Below are positions 1 to 11,052 of a stretch of 60,000 bases of DNA, in pieces. The stretch is from Symsagittifera roscoffensis (Eukaryota > Xenacoelomorpha > Acoela > Convolutidae): positions 48,550,381 to 48,610,380 of the forward strand of contig NC_087065.1 of assembly GCF_963678635.1 (NCBI RefSeq). Direction: 5' to 3'. The number at the start of each line of letters is the position of its first letter. The stretch's first letter is position 1. The position numbers and the translations under genes were made by a program. The notes under the pieces are model-generated. The model was not told the origin of the DNA. It worked only from the letters and a program-made list of their open reading frames with translations, and did no database searches.

Positions 1-220
1 AAAGACCAACAAACACTCCGGGGACATACGCTTACCCTACTCCGGTTAGTATGGTGCAATGATTAAGTGTTCTGAACAAATTATTTTTTGGTCATATTTT
101 TCTAAATTTAGTAGTTTTTCATCAGAAAAGTTTCTAACAAAGGCTTTTCTCGAAATTGGAGCTTTATAATTGTGTCAAGATCTTAGCATGGAACTTGTTC
201 TCTGAAACATTTTTGTTCAG

Positions 221-797
221 ACATGGCAACAGTCGCGAAATTACGCACCGAACCCCCAAGTGCCTCCACAACCCCCAGTCCAATACAACGGTGTAAATCA
301 ATCTGCTCCCTATCCAGGGCAATATCAATCGAGCGGCCAAACTGGATTCCCTCAGCCTCTCCAACAACCTACACATTACCCAGGAGCAGGAATGCAGACT
401 CAGTTTTCTAACATGTCAATCTCACCACAAAACAGCTTCAATAATCAGTCCAGCTCACCCCAGCCTGTTAATTTGCTAGCTAATCGACATATACTACCCT
501 CCAAACCTCTGCAGCCAATAAATCCTAAGGTTCCAGAGCAGTACAAAGGACTGAACTGTGATCCGACTGTATTTAGATGTACCTTAAATGCAATCCCGCA
601 AAAACAGGAAGAAATAACGAAAGCGAAGTTGCCCTTCGGGCTGCTAATACATCCTTTCAAGGATCTTCAAAACCTGCCTGTTATACAGTCGCCAGTCATC
701 GTGAGGTGCAAATCATGTCGAACGTATATTAACCCGTTTGTCTCATTCATTGATCAGCGGAGGTGGAAATGCAACATGTGCTTCAGAACGAATGAAG
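221..797 (+). CDS. SEC24: Sec24 exon a: Pro/Gln-rich tail and zinc finger
   Basis: It begins after a tttttgttcag acceptor and is open with the frame starting TWQQSRNYAPNPQ. The first ~80 residues are low-complexity P/Q/S/N, as in the disordered Sec24 tail. The Cys codons of the zinc finger are at 707, 716, 770 and 779 (CKSC and CNMC). The exon ends one base into a codon at GAAG|GTAACC. An ATG at 223 is in a different frame that soon stops, so it is not the start. Confidence 0.93.
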
Positions 798-3700
798 GTA
801 ACCTTTTGTTATAGTGATGCTCAACGCAATTCAGACACTTTGAAGTCCACAGTGTGATTTTTGCGGGACCACATCTTTCAGATTTATGTATGCTATGTTT
901 ATTCTGAAAATAGTCTAAGTATCCAATAAAGTAAGCACCCGAGGTCTTTTATTCACAATAAGCGTCGTGTGCGTAGTGAATGCTCTTACATATAGGTCTT
1001 GATAATTTTTTTAAGTGAAATGGCTCAATTTTGCTTTTTTTGCGGTTTAAGTGTTTTGTTTTATTTTTAAATTTACATCTTTTTTGTTAAAAGGAAGGCA
1101 AACTCTTGTTTCGAACAGCGAAAGTGTAAAGGTCACGGAAAAGATGATCGATTTCTAGTTTCGAAAGCGGATTTTGGTTTTGATTTCCCAGCAGAAAAAA
1201 CACTTAATGGTCCAGTTTTCTCAAATTGAGTCCATTCAATCGAAAAATTTAAATCTTTTTGACTTTCAAAGAGCTGTAATGTCATATATTTTCACTTTGA
1301 AATTCAAAAATTGAAGTTTTTCTGAAAACAAGTCAGTTTTTTTTTCTGTTTTCATAAGCAAGTGCAATGCGATAAGCAAGTGCATTGCAACCTGGCACTA
1401 TAATTTTTCCCGTAAATAACTTTGTTCACACGACTCTTGACTCTTGTAGACTCATCTCAAGTGGTAGCTTGTTTCATAATTAATTCAAATTTGTTTGCGT
1501 TCCCTAAATTGTTTATAATCTTTTCATTTTTTTTTGTGCGAAACATTGAATTGAAAATTTTTGATTTGAAATCGTAACAAGACTGCTCGTATCAGGGCGA
1601 AGCCCTGAATGTTCCGACTGCCTTTTAAGGTTTATGGAGCAGCAGTAATAACATTAAAAAAATTAAATGAAATAAAAAAAATGAAATTTTTTTTTCTAAA
1701 ATTTGAAATTTTTTATGAAAATCCGGAGACGCCATATAAAATCCGGAGACGTCACCCGGAGACGCCATATAAAGTACAAAAAGATAGATATCGTTCCTTG
1801 TAACAGATTATCTATTTATAATACGAGTGCTAGACTGATAATTTTATACGCTATACGATAATCAGGTTATACGATATGTTATAAAATTTTTCTTTAAGTT
1901 ACTAGTGTACACCAAAGAATGTGGTAGAAGAATGAAAAGTAAATTATAATTTTTTCCCGATTTTAGTGCCGAGCGACTTCTTGGTAAACTCAAACGGAAG
2001 AGTAGAAGATGTGACAAAAAGACCCGAAATTCGAAATGCTACCGTCGAATTTATTGCTCCTGGAGATTACATGGTAAGACATTATGTATTTCATGTTGCT
2101 GATCTGAATCAACAAAGCGAACTACATCTTCGAGCCTGAAATTTTATAAATTATCAAAATTGTTTCGTGGGACCATTTCTGTGATTAAAAATATTCTATG
2201 TCCAAAATAGCGCGTAGTGCTCAAAGCACGTCAATGCAACCCTGAAACTTTGTTCTGTTTAGCTGAGGCCACCACAGGCGGCGCTTTACTTGTTTCTTCT
2301 GGACGTCACGTCTCAAGCAATAGCCACCGGATATCTTGACATAGTGTGCTCAGTTTTGAAGAAGAATATTGCTAATTTACCCGGAGATGCTCGTACTAAA
2401 GTCTCCATTATCTGCTTTGATTCTTCAATCCATTACTTGGCTGTGCTCGAAAATCAAGATAAAGCTCAGCTGCTTTCTTTTCCGGATATTGATGGTAAAT
2501 TCACACAAATTATTGAATTTATATTCGCTGAACATCGGTTAGATAATGAAAATTTTCTCTGTTATAGATTTGGAATTGCCAAGACACGATGACCTTTTGG
2601 TGAACCTGAGCGAAAACATGGACAAAATATCTAATCTGTTATCTAAGTTACCCGAAATATTTCGCAAAAATGTTCAAACAAGAAGCGCATTGGGATCAGC
2701 GCTTAGTGCGGGACAAAAACTTCTGGTAAGTACTGCAATTTTTTATTCGAAACATCCAACCTCTACTTTGCTTTGAAAACTGGCGTTTGTTCGTAGGCCA
2801 GCACTGGCGGTCGTATTACAGTGTTTCAATCAATTCTCCCGACATTAGGGCCCGGAAAATTGAGCTCCAGGGAGGACCCCAACGAACGGGCAGGAACTGT
2901 GAGTAAATATATTCGATTGTTGTGCTGTCTTGTTGAGAGAAATCAAAATATCTGTTGTTTATCCAGGATGTGAAAAATTTGAAACCGGCGACTGATTTCT
3001 ATAAATCATTGGCTCTAACTTGCAGTGGGAATCAAATTGCGATTGATCTGTTCGCGGTCAACACTCAGTACATCGACATGGCCTCTCTGAGTTAGTATAA
3101 TTTTAAATAACATTTTTGGCATCTCATCAAAAAAAGCATTAAGCACTTTGATTTCATCTTAGGTGGCATGTCTCGTTTTTGCGGAGGTTGTATCCAAACG
3201 TTTCCGAACATGCTGCCAAAGTCGCAACAGGCAGAACGACTCGAGAAAGATTTCACGCGGTACTTGACGAGGAAATTGGGATTCGAAGCTGTGCTGCGGG
3301 TTAGATGTAACAGAGGTTAGTGAAAGAGTGAAATAGTTTTGTAAATGCTTGATAGAAATTAATTTATTATTTATCATGTTTTAACTTATGTTGAGGATCG
3401 AGTTTTTTCGAAAAAGAGGGTTTTTTCAAATGCACAAATTTATTAGGTTGACCAAACTTTGGTGGATTTTATTAGGTTGATTTTCCAAGCTCTTCCATGA
3501 GAATACCAACACCCTAAATTAACACCCTTTTTTGCGCTACAAATGAGTTTATAAGACAAAAAGGACGTCTTTTCATCTTTGGGATCTTTTTTTAGAAGGT
3601 TTTAAACAAAAAATGCGATTTTTGGAAAGATTTTAGGGTCTGCCAAAAATAAATTTTTGAGTCTTCAGTAGTTGTCGTCGAATTAAATTGGGAAGAATCC

Positions 3701-6700
3701 AGCCCATTCAATTTCGCTACTGCTGAGGATAACGCTTGCAGTCAACAGAAAATTTGGTGTCCGGTTAACAAAGCTTTTATAGGCTAATTGGTGACTAGTG
3801 TTTACACAAGCATAGCTTGTGTTATAGTCTGAACTTTCTTTTTTTTCCAACTTAAGTCGCAAATATTGTTGCGATGCAATTGTTGTGTTGTGACAAAATG
3901 TGTTCATTTTAAAATGTGCATTTTGGACCCGCTATTAAGTACAGTCGGTGCTAAGGATATTAACACAGACTATTATATTACAAATAGCACTTAGCTTCAA
4001 GGCATCAACAGCAGCAAAATAAGAGGATTCGAACTTTGACAGGGTCGGATGTTTTAATGAACTTTTTCGTATACTGTTTCAAATGCGTCCGCTCTATAAA
4101 TTGAGGCATGTTAGTTGGTAAATTTCTTTTTTCAAAGTGACTGGTACTGCTAATGCGTCTTAATTGTCTTGCGTCACTCAGCAATTATGTAGACTCATAA
4201 TTGGCGTGCGTCACTTATGAAATTTTGTTGACTCAAAATTAAATTCATTCAGCTTTTACCAGTAGCTTTATCGGTCCCATTTTTGCTTGTGTATGCGAAG
4301 TGCAACTTCGCCTCTGTGTTGAAGATTGTTGAGCACCCAAGGCGCAGATACTATATGCGTGACTCTTAATCTCCAGGTCGGGGGTTAGATTTTGCCTCAG
4401 TGTCAAATCATTTGATTAAGAGTCGGTGAACATAGTTCAAACTCTTATATAGGTCGTGATGATTTTTTAAAGTTATTTTCAGGAAAAGTATCAAATGCTC
4501 TAATAACAAAGGAGTGCATTCATACTTAAAAATGCACATATGAATGCCCTTAAGTATATAGCCCTTTTTGAGTTCAATTCAAGTTCATTTGCTAGAAGGT
4601 AGGCAAAAGGCACTCTCAAATTATGAAAGCTGAAACGGCGCGTAAAACGTGATCAATTTCTAATTTCCAAAGTGGAATTTAATTTTAGTTTTCCCAGCAG
4701 AATGAAAACTTTTCCTTATCCAGTTTTCTCAAATTGGGTTAAATTTTTCAATAAATTGCTCTTGGAATTCAAAGAGTTTTCAGGCCATATATTTTTTTGT
4801 TTCAAATTCGAAAGTTGGAGTTTGATTAATTTCTACTTATGATTCAGTTTTATAATTAGCTTTTACTTATAATCATTAACTTATGTTTTAGGACTGACAG
4901 TTTCGGATTTCTTTGGCAATTTTTTCGTGAGGTCAACTGACCTTCTGGCATTCCCGAATGTGAACCCGGACGCGGGAGTGGCGATGCGGGTCCGCATTGA
5001 GGAGAACCTGACATCGGCCAGCCACTGTTGTTTCCAGGCAGCTCTGCTGTACACTAGTACAAAAGGAGAGAGGCGAATAAGAGTGCATACTCTGTACCTG
5101 CCTATGGCCAATAGTGTGCAGGATATTGTGGCGTCGGCTGATGTCGAAGCAGTTTCCTGTTTTCTGGCCCAAATGGGTGAGCATTGTTGAATATTCGAGG
5201 TTCTTTCCACGCTATCTGACGGTTGAATCGAGCTGCAAGTACACTGTAACTGGTATTACCTGCGAATCATAAAAGTTCTTGAATTTTTTCCTGGTCAACC
5301 GTATTTGCTTCAGAAACACTGATTCTCTTGAATCTTGAATACCATATTTTGCCGAAAATGAGCACGTAACTAGTTTTAAAAAAACAAAGCTGGGGAGGTG
5401 AAGATAATTGTTTAAATTTAAAGGCAGATGCCTATAGTTAGATGCTTTAGTAGAAGTTATATGCTCAAAGAATTGATTGCAAGGTTGGAAACCATCTGTG
5501 ACGGTTTACAGCTTGACTGTTATCGAGGGTTTTTCTCCAATCTCAATATAAACTGCTTTACTGTTTTGACCAGTCTCTAGTTACAGCTTACTTTTGAAAT
5601 TATTAAAATGTCTGTTTAGCCGTGGACCGCAGTCTTGACTCGACAATTTCCGATGCCAGGGACGCCCTGCTAAATGCAGTCACAGATTGTCTGGCGGCAT
5701 ACCGAGCATCGTTGCCTGGACATGCCTCAATGGGTACCATGTTGATTGCCCCACCCTCTCTCTCCCTCTTCCCACTCTTTCTCTCGGGACTCCTGAAGAG
5801 CAAAGCTCTCCGAGTTGGATCGAGTACGAAACTTGACGATCGTCTGGCAGCCATGATTGACATGTTATCCATGCCAGTGTTTCACGTGATGCATATGATT
5901 TACCCTCCAATGTACCCAGTACACAATATTCATCTACAGGTTGGTTAAGTGTCTGAAGATTGACGATTTGAAATAACTTTTCTGCTGTCTATTCAGTAAT
6001 TTAGCAAGTGTTATATTACGAGTCAATTTTACCGATCCAAGTTGCTTAAAATAGTGCTAGTTTTTGTGGCATTGCTGCAATTTAAAGGCTTGCATGTCTG
6101 ACTTATTGATGGCTAGTGTTTAGCTAATTAATGAGAATATTGCGAAGACGGGAGACGCTTAGTTTTCAAGTTGGGGGTTTGATTCCGGAACATGGTCAAA
6201 CTTTTATATGTCAAAGCTAATTTTTGCCTTTTCTTTCCTTAATTCTCTTTTTACTGCCAATGTTTTGTCGCATTTGTTTGAGAAATTACTGTTGCGATAA
6301 ACAAGCGTATTGCAGGCGGGTACTAGACATTTTCCCCGGTACAAACTAAACTTAGTTCACAGGATGAACGAATTTTTTTTAGTTTTGGCTTAGCTTGGTG
6401 TTTTTTTTTTCAAATGAAACTTCATTTGCTTTTTTGATTTAAGTGAGAGTAATGAACGCAGTGAAGACTCTTATATAGGTCTGTGTATTTTTTTTTTCAG
6501 GAAAGTCTTAATGGTCTAATAGCTACAGATGTTCATGCATACATATTAATGCATTTATGAATGCACTTATGTATATATGCACTTTTTGAGTTCAATTGAA
6601 ATTCATCTGCTGCAAGTTAAGTAAATAGCACTGTCCAAATACGAACGTGGAAATGGCGCAAAAAACGTAAACGATTTCTAGTTTCGAAAGTGGAGTTTAA

Positions 6701-9700
6701 ATTTTTGATTTCCAGCGGAATAAAAACTTAACCTATTGATCCAGTTTTCTCAAATTGGGTTAATGCTATCAGAAAAGTAGCAATTACAAATTATTCTAGA
6801 AATTCAAAGAGCTTAAAGGGTATCTCTTTTTTTCTTTCAAATTCGAAAGTTGAGATTTTTTAACAAAGTCGGTGTTTTTTTTTTCGTTTTACTTGCGTTC
6901 ATTACTCTTTATGGATATTAACATAGACTATTATATTACAAATAGCACTTTAGCTTTAAGGTATCATAGATATGTAGCGTAGAGGTGGTAAAGGAGACCC
7001 GGAACAAAATAATATAGTTCGAACCTGGGCAGGGTAGGATGTTTTAAATGAACTTTTTCGTATACTATTTCAAATGCGTCCGCTCTATAAATTGAGGCAT
7101 GTTAGCTGGTAAATTTTTTTTGCAAATTGACTGATACTCATAATGCGTGTTAATTGACTTGCGTCACTTAGCAATTGTGTAGACTCCTAATTGGCCTGCG
7201 TCACTTGACAAATTATGTAGACTCAAAGTTTTACTCATTCAGTTTTTTCCTGTAGTTTTATCGGTCATTATTTTGATTGTGTATGCGAAGTGCAACTTCG
7301 TCTCTCTTTAATTTACAGACGCATGAAATACTCTCATGGGTATTTGGTTTTTGTATACCCTTTTAAAGCATTGAATTAGTGTTTTTGCTTCTGATAAATT
7401 TGTAAGTGTCAATGCACGAAGTGAAAATACTTACATATGTCGTGCTGATTTTTGTCTTCATTTGCAGGAAAAATCGTTTTACACTTGTGATCAGCTTAGT
7501 GTAATATTACGAACCTTCTTTTTTTCTAACAAACTCGCTAATTAAAGTGTTCATGAAAAGTGTTTACTTATTTGGAAATTTCAGTCGCATTGGAAATTGC
7601 ATTGTATCTGTTCTCTGCTTTATTTGTGGCTAGTGTTTGGTTACTATTAAGCTTCCGTGACTGAGTAGTTAGTGTGCGAGACTCATAATCTTTTGGTTGC
7701 GTGTTCGAATATCAGAGGTAGCTAATTTTTTTTTGAATTTGAAGCTTATTTCTAATTTTAACTATTGCGTTTTATAGAGCTGCTTTTTGTCGTGTTCTCG
7801 CAAGTGGTTGCGAAGCAAAGCTTCGCCTCTGTGTTCAATATTTTCGCTCAAGTTCATTTTTTGCAATTTGTGTTTAGTTTTTTAATCTCTTATAAAATTT
7901 ATTTGCGAGGACAACTTACGTTCTGACCAGGCCGTGTTTTTTTAATTTTCAGGAAAAGTTTCAAAAGATATAATGTTTTCGAGGTTTTGATTTCTTTTAA
8001 CTTTAACATAAAATTCATTTGCTATTAACAATTGCGCTCTCCGATATCAAAAATTAAAATTGCGCAAAACGTGTGAATGACTTCAGTTTATAATGTGGAT
8101 TTTCTCTTAACCCTTGCAACTTGGTACTTTTTTCGTGCAAATACTTTTTTTCACAGGGCTCATCTCCTGGACGCCTCTGTTAGCAACATATTCACTGCAA
8201 TTTTGATCATATCTCCATTTAAAACATCCCTCATTTTCGACTTTTTTTGATTTTACAAACTCTCTTTGTTCATTTTTAAGTGCTTTAATTTTTAAATTAT
8301 ATGGGTGAATGATTTTCACCCATATAATAAGTCTTGATACTTTCGTTTTTTTTTCACGAAAAAAGTCTGCTCTAATAACTACAGAAAAGCAGTCATACAA
8401 ACTAATGCATATATGATTGCACTTCAGTATATATATATGCACTTTTTGACTGCTAAAGTTTCATGTGCTAAAAATTAGGCAAATTGCGCTCTTCAAATAC
8501 AAAAACTGAAATGGCGCAAAAAAACAAAAGTTTTGAAAAAGGAATTCAGTTTCTTAATTTCCCAGCTTAAAACTTTAGTTATTGACCCAGTTTTTATAAT
8601 TGGGTTTTTTTTAAAATCAAAGAAGTGTCATCATATGTTTCTCTCGCAATTCAAAGATCTTAAAACCTTAAATACGTGTTTATTCGAAAGTTAAAAAAGG
8701 CTCAAAAATTGTCATTTTTTTTGGCTTACTTATACTTTTATATTTTTCCTAATAGTATTGGGCCTGTATTATATGCACATAGAAGACCCATGTTACCTTG
8801 TTTGATGAGCCAATAAGTTTTTGTTTGAGTTTTGAAGGGGGTGCGAGGGTTTGCTCCGGTTTTTTGGTTTTGTTTAGCTTGGTACATTTTCTCATTCTTT
8901 TGTTTTAGGGTTGTTTAAAATAGATATTTTTTACCAATCGAAAATTGAGACAAACTATCACCTTTTGGATAGAACTTGATTTTCGATTTTTTTTGCTGCA
9001 AGTGGCTTTCGCTTCATTTTCTGCAAGCCGTTGATGTCGCTGTTGTTGCCTCGTTGAAGGGCAGCGCTTTCATCTGAATGATTTTGGTCGTTTAAGCTAG
9101 TTGACTTTGGTGAATCTGGAACTGGTTGTGTGTTTGTTACGTATTTCTGCGTACAGAAGGGTAATTTCTTAAATGTGGATCTATCCAGTACTTCCAGGGG
9201 AAGTTCATTGGTGTCTTGTCGTCTAAGTCTCCAACTGCGGCCACCTCCGGAGTGCCTCTGGGTGAAGCCCCCACCATCATTGCAGTAACTGAGACTTCCG
9301 CTAATTCTGGTTGCGGAAACCGTTTTGATGAAATAGCAAGCCGTCTAACGGGGAAGAGTATAGCTGAGCTATGGTGGTGGTTTCTGTTTTCGTCCATGCC
9401 TTATCTACGGAACACCAAGACAAATGATTGGTTTTGGTTTCATGGCCGGAGCTATAAGCTAGTGTTGAGCCAATACTGGTCACCTGGAGTCAGGTCTACT
9501 AATGTACAAAGCCTCTACTTGATTGGACTAGTGAGTGGTGTGGTTAGGGGATTTTTGAAGAGGTTGTTGGTGTGTTGAGGGTGTTGAAGCACTTGTGACT
9601 GTCATTGGGGTTGATTGGGTCTAGTCTTTTGAGGTAGGAATTGTGCAAAGGTGAGTAGCCAGAGGGTAATTGAGCCAGGCCAGAACAGGCATTTCGGCTG

Positions 9701-11052
9701 AGTGATAGTTCTGTTTGGGGGATTAGTGGGGGTGCTCAGTGAGTAATTTTGGTATACGGACTGTTTCAATATAGTTGGTTTTAATGTAGTTGGAAACTGC
9801 TCTTTCTGTCAGCTATTTTGCCATGGTGTGTTTTACCTGTATCGCAGTTCGGTCTGTTCCTTTTCCACGGGAATTGGTTCAATTTTCTGAAATTTGGTTA
9901 TTTTATCAAAAAAATTTCAATCATGAAAGATGCACGAAATTCAAAGAGCTTTATCCATATAGTTTTCTTTGAAATGCTGTCTTTTTTTGTTGTTTTCCCC
10001 GGTTATTGACTCTGAGGTCATATACTCAATGTTTCGGCCATTCTGTGGATCTTTTTTCTGGGAAAGAAAAAGTAAATTTTGGTTAAACGCCTTCTCTTCG
10101 TGAAATCGCAATTACTGTTTTTAGCCTCTAATGGGATCTGATCCAAACGAGACGCCCACCAATGCCAACCAGGAGACCGTCTTCAGCTTCGCAGAGGGAA
10201 AAATCCCCCAGCCTCCCCAACTTCAGTTGTCTGCAGAGAGTTTGTCACGTGACGGAGCATACCTTCTGGACAAGGGCACTCAGATGATCCTTTTGGTGCG
10301 AAGTCACGTATCAATGAACTGGTGCATGAAGGTCCTGGACCTTCCGAATCCCACTGGCATACCATCTGGAGGATTGGTGAGACCGACATATATAGATCGC
10401 CAATATCTGCCATTCAATTAAATTCAATTTTTGACAATATAACCTTGCCTTTTTCTTGGAGAATGTTCTTACAACCTTTCTTGAATGTAGTGCTGTGATT
10501 GGAACCGATAGGTTTGGTTTTGTTTCAGAAGTCGCTGCCTGAGTTAGACAACACTGTGTCAAATGCCCTCAGAGCTTTCATATTTTCCTTGCTGGACTCG
10601 AGGCCAAACCACGCACCCATCCTAATACTCAGGTTAGATTTCTACTCTTTGTTTTCGAAAATAAGAGTTCACATATTTTGAGTGTTGAGAATAATACAGG
10701 ATAATCAACTGAAGATAAAGGAGAATGGTTTCCTCTGTTTAATAGCCTGAATGTTAATTATAAATACTATACCAGCCAGAAATTGATGGATTACAATTCT
10801 TAATTGTACATTTCTTTTTCACGCTGAAATTTTCAACCTTGAAGAGACTTTATTTATATGGAAAGCGAAGTGATAGTCTTGTATCAATGAACAGATTAAG
10901 TTTTTAATGTTGCTTTTAACTTTTATAGAGACGATGACCCCAGCAAGGCTCTGTTTTTCGAGAGCCTGGTAGATGACAGAACTGACGGCAGCTCATCCTA
11001 CGTCGAATTCCTGCAACACATTAACGGCTCAATTGAGAAGATGAAGAAGTAA
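221..11052 (+). CDS. SEC24: Sec24A/B-type COPII coat subunit (3' twelve exons)
   Basis: Sec24 is the cargo-binding subunit of the COPII coat, which with Sec23 and Sar1 forms vesicles at the endoplasmic reticulum. Exons: 221-797, 1967-2073, 2263-2494, 2568-2725, 2797-2898, 2967-3090, 3163-3315, 4892-5176, 5620-5939, 10125-10376, 10529-10632, 10929-11052. All have AG/GT borders, and the joined length (2538 nt) is an exact multiple of three, giving 845 residues plus TAA. Seen in order: Pro/Gln-rich tail, zinc finger (CKSC...CNMC), vWA-like trunk (LYLFLLDV), beta-sandwich (NFFVRSTDLL, NPDAG), helical region (SDARDALLNAV), gelsolin-like end. The block PQPVNLLANRHILP and the wording around the zinc finger match animal Sec24A/B rather than C/D. 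The first exon is entered in frame through an acceptor at 219-220, so the start codon lies upstream of the window. The long introns hold repeats. Identity is near certain; single exon borders could be off by a few bases. Confidence 0.95.
1000..1345 (+). repeat. Interspersed repeat family 1, diverged copy
   Basis: Shares in order with the copies at 4445, 6468, 8330 and 16325: an aggtctt...ttttaagtg start, an ngaaggcaaa block, ngatttctagtttcgaaag, tttcccagcagaa, and ccagttttctcaaatt. It lies in the first Sec24 intron and carries no ORF. Origin unknown. Confidence 0.75.
1369..1430 (+). repeat. Short repeat module (GATAAGCAAGTG...CAACCTGGCAC type)
   Basis: About 62 bp with gcgataagcaagtgcattgc, then cctggcacta, tttttcccgtaaataac and tttgttcaca. 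Related copies occur at 6293, 8113, 12498 and 18895. It directly follows a family-1 repeat here and at 8113, so it may be the tail of a larger element. Confidence 0.7.
1721..1774 (+). repeat. Three-unit minisatellite, ~19 bp
   Basis: The unit ccggagacgccatataaa occurs at 1723 and 1756, with a shorter variant (ccggagacgtcac) between. It is intronic in Sec24. Confidence 0.8.
1967..2073 (+). CDS. SEC24: Sec24 exon b: linker into trunk
   Basis: Completes a Val codon and reads VPSDFLVNSNGR then RPEIRNATVEFIAPGDYM, the conserved strand leading into the trunk domain. Acceptor is ttttag, donor ATG|GTAAGA. Confidence 0.92.
2263..2494 (+). CDS. SEC24: Sec24 exon c: vWA-like trunk, first part
   Basis: Starts LRPPQAALYLFLLDVT, the Sec23/24 trunk signature with the aspartate of the vWA-like fold, and continues through SIICFDSSIHYL. 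Donor GATG|GTAAAT leaves phase 1. Confidence 0.93.
2568..2725 (+). CDS. SEC24: Sec24 exon d: trunk
   Basis: Encodes LPRHDDLLVNLSENMDKI and the TRSALGSALSAGQKLL helix typical of the trunk. Acceptor gttatag, donor CTG|GTAAGT. Confidence 0.92.
2797..2898 (+). CDS. SEC24: Sec24 exon e: trunk
   Basis: Encodes STGGRITVFQSILPTLGPG and SREDPNERAG, matching the Sec24 'GGR..VFQ..LP.LG.G' block. The 102-nt exon keeps frame on both sides. Confidence 0.92.
2967..3090 (+). CDS. SEC24: Sec24 exon f: trunk end
   Basis: Encodes ATDFYKSLALTCSGNQIAID and TQYIDMASL, the last trunk strand and helix. Ends phase 1 at CTGA|GTTAGT. Confidence 0.92.
3163..3315 (+). CDS. SEC24: Sec24 exon g: trunk to beta-sandwich
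   Basis: Encodes CGGCIQTFPNM, then RYLTRKLGFEAVLRVRCNRG, the conserved entry to the beta-sandwich. The following intron (3316-4891) is 1.6 kb and holds a SINE-like copy and a family-1 repeat. Confidence 0.92.
3945..4330 (+). repeat. SINE-like composite repeat family 2, copy 1
   Basis: Shares ggatattaacacagactatt, a tRNA-like B box remnant (GATTCGAACT near 4026), aactttttcgtatactg, cgtccgctctataaattgag and the terminal hairpin GCGAAGT-GCA-ACTTCGC (4295-4311) with copies at 6905 and 25205. The A box is lost here. It is intronic in Sec24. Confidence 0.75.
4336..4402 (+). repeat. tRNA-Lys-like SINE head (decayed)
   Basis: The stretch gtgactcttaatctccagg followed by tcgggggtt resembles the anticodon arm (loop CTCTTAA) and T arm of a tRNA-Lys. 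The 5' half is eroded and the acceptor stem does not pair, so this is a tRNA-derived repeat head rather than a tRNA gene. It is followed by a family-1 repeat. Confidence 0.5.
4445..4850 (+). repeat. Interspersed repeat family 1, copy 2
   Basis: About 400 bp. Runs from ttatataggtcgtgatgatt through aggaaaagt, tgcattcatac, gcactt-type and gagttcaattcaag blocks to ccagttttctcaaattggg and tttcaaattcgaaagttgg. Ends 40 bp before a Sec24 exon. Confidence 0.85.
4892..5176 (+). CDS. SEC24: Sec24 exon h: beta-sandwich
   Basis: Contains FFGNFFVRSTDLLAF, NPDAGVAM and LLYTSTKGERRIRVHT, all hallmark Sec24 blocks. Donor ATGG|GTGAGC leaves phase 1; the G joins CC of the next exon to give Ala. Confidence 0.94.
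5620..5939 (+). CDS. SEC24: Sec24 exon i: helical domain
   Basis: Encodes VDRSLDSTISDARDALLNAV, then LPLFLSGLLKSKAL-like and STKLDDRLAAM blocks and MIYPPMYPVHNI. Followed by a 4.2-kb intron (5940-10124) packed with repeats. Confidence 0.93.
6121..6188 (+). repeat. tRNA-derived SINE head (decayed)
   Basis: Begins tagctaattaatgagaat, an A-box-like start, and ends with ggtttgattcc at about 6175-6186, a good B box. The middle resembles an anticodon arm (gagacgcttagttttc). There is no acceptor-stem pairing. Confidence 0.45.
6293..6362 (+). repeat. Short repeat module, second copy
   Basis: gcgataaacaagcgtattgc, then gcgggtactagac, tttccccggtac and ttagttcacagg; homologous to 1369-1430. Confidence 0.65.
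6468..6900 (+). repeat. Interspersed repeat family 1, copy 3
   Basis: Near full length. Continues directly into a family-2 copy at 6905, showing that the two families can sit head to tail. Confidence 0.85.
6905..7310 (+). repeat. SINE-like composite repeat family 2, copy 2
   Basis: Has both pol III-type boxes: TAGCGTAGAGG at 6975-6985 and AGTTCGAACC at 7016-7025, about 30 bp apart. Ends with the hairpin GCGAAGT-GCA-ACTTCG at 7285. Closely matches copies 3945 and 25205. Confidence 0.8.
7651..7836 (+). repeat. tRNA-Met-derived SINE
   Basis: The head 7651-7720 reads gcttccgtgactgagtagtt, then gcgagactcataatctt (anticodon-loop sequence CTCATAA, as in elongator tRNA-Met) and gtgttcgaata (B box). 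The body is T-rich and ends in the hairpin GCGAAGC-AAA-GCTTCGC (7810-7826) plus ctctgtgttc. The 3' acceptor half does not pair with the 5' half, which argues against a working tRNA. Confidence 0.7.
7920..8112 (+). repeat. Interspersed repeat family 1, truncated copy
   Basis: Contains tttcaggaaaagtttcaaaa, ataaaattcatttgct, ttgcgcaaaacgtg and ataatgtggattttc in family order, then a short-module copy at 8113. Confidence 0.65.
8113..8170 (+). repeat. Short repeat module, third copy
   Basis: ccttgcaacttggtac, tttttcgtgcaaatac, ttttttcacaggg; diverged relative of 1369-1430. Confidence 0.5.
8330..8720 (+). repeat. Interspersed repeat family 1, copy 5
   Basis: taagtcttgatac, ctaataactacag, gcatatatgattgcacttc, aatggcgcaaaa, cccagtttttataattggg in family order. 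Confidence 0.7.
8755..10124. other. Repeat-poor remainder of the large Sec24 intron
   Basis: Starts with a single unit of the TATTATAT-type degenerate repeat also seen at 12710. From about 9130 to 9780 it is G-rich on the + strand, with overlapping open frames on both strands (best: minus 9397-9137, 86 codons). None matches a family I recognise, so I do not call a gene. The last 300 bp are ordinary intron with a pyrimidine tract. Confidence 0.6.
10125..10376 (+). CDS. SEC24: Sec24 exon j: gelsolin-like domain, first part
   Basis: Encodes PQPPQLQLSAESLSRDGAY, then LLDKGTQMILLVRSHV, the Sec24 gelsolin-like start. It is 84 codons, phase 0 on both sides. Confidence 0.92.
10529..10632 (+). CDS. 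SEC24: Sec24 exon k: gelsolin-like domain
   Basis: Encodes SLPELDNTVSNALRAFI and DSRPNHAPILIL, matching the 'LPELDT..S...R.FI..LR..RP...P.L' block of the family. Confidence 0.92.
10929..11052 (+). CDS. SEC24: Sec24 exon l: C-terminus and stop
   Basis: Completes Arg, then DDDPSKALFFESLVDDRTDG and SYVEFLQHINGSIEKMKK followed by TAA at 11050. This is the normal C-terminus of Sec24, so the 3' end is complete. Confidence 0.94.

Noticed and set aside
223-411. ATG-started 62-codon frame at the first Sec24 exon
   Set aside because: The overlapping frame entered through the acceptor at 220 gives the real Sec24 sequence; this one is out of frame and stops.
4881-5210. 109-codon minus-strand frame
   Set aside because: Shadow of the Sec24 beta-sandwich exon on the + strand.
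7651-7722. Functional tRNA-Met gene
   Set aside because: The anticodon arm and B box look right, but the acceptor halves do not pair and a SINE body and tail hairpin follow.
9137-9578. Open frames on both strands in the large Sec24 intron
   Set aside because: Neither translation matches a family I know, and composition alone (G-rich) can keep both open. Left as intron.
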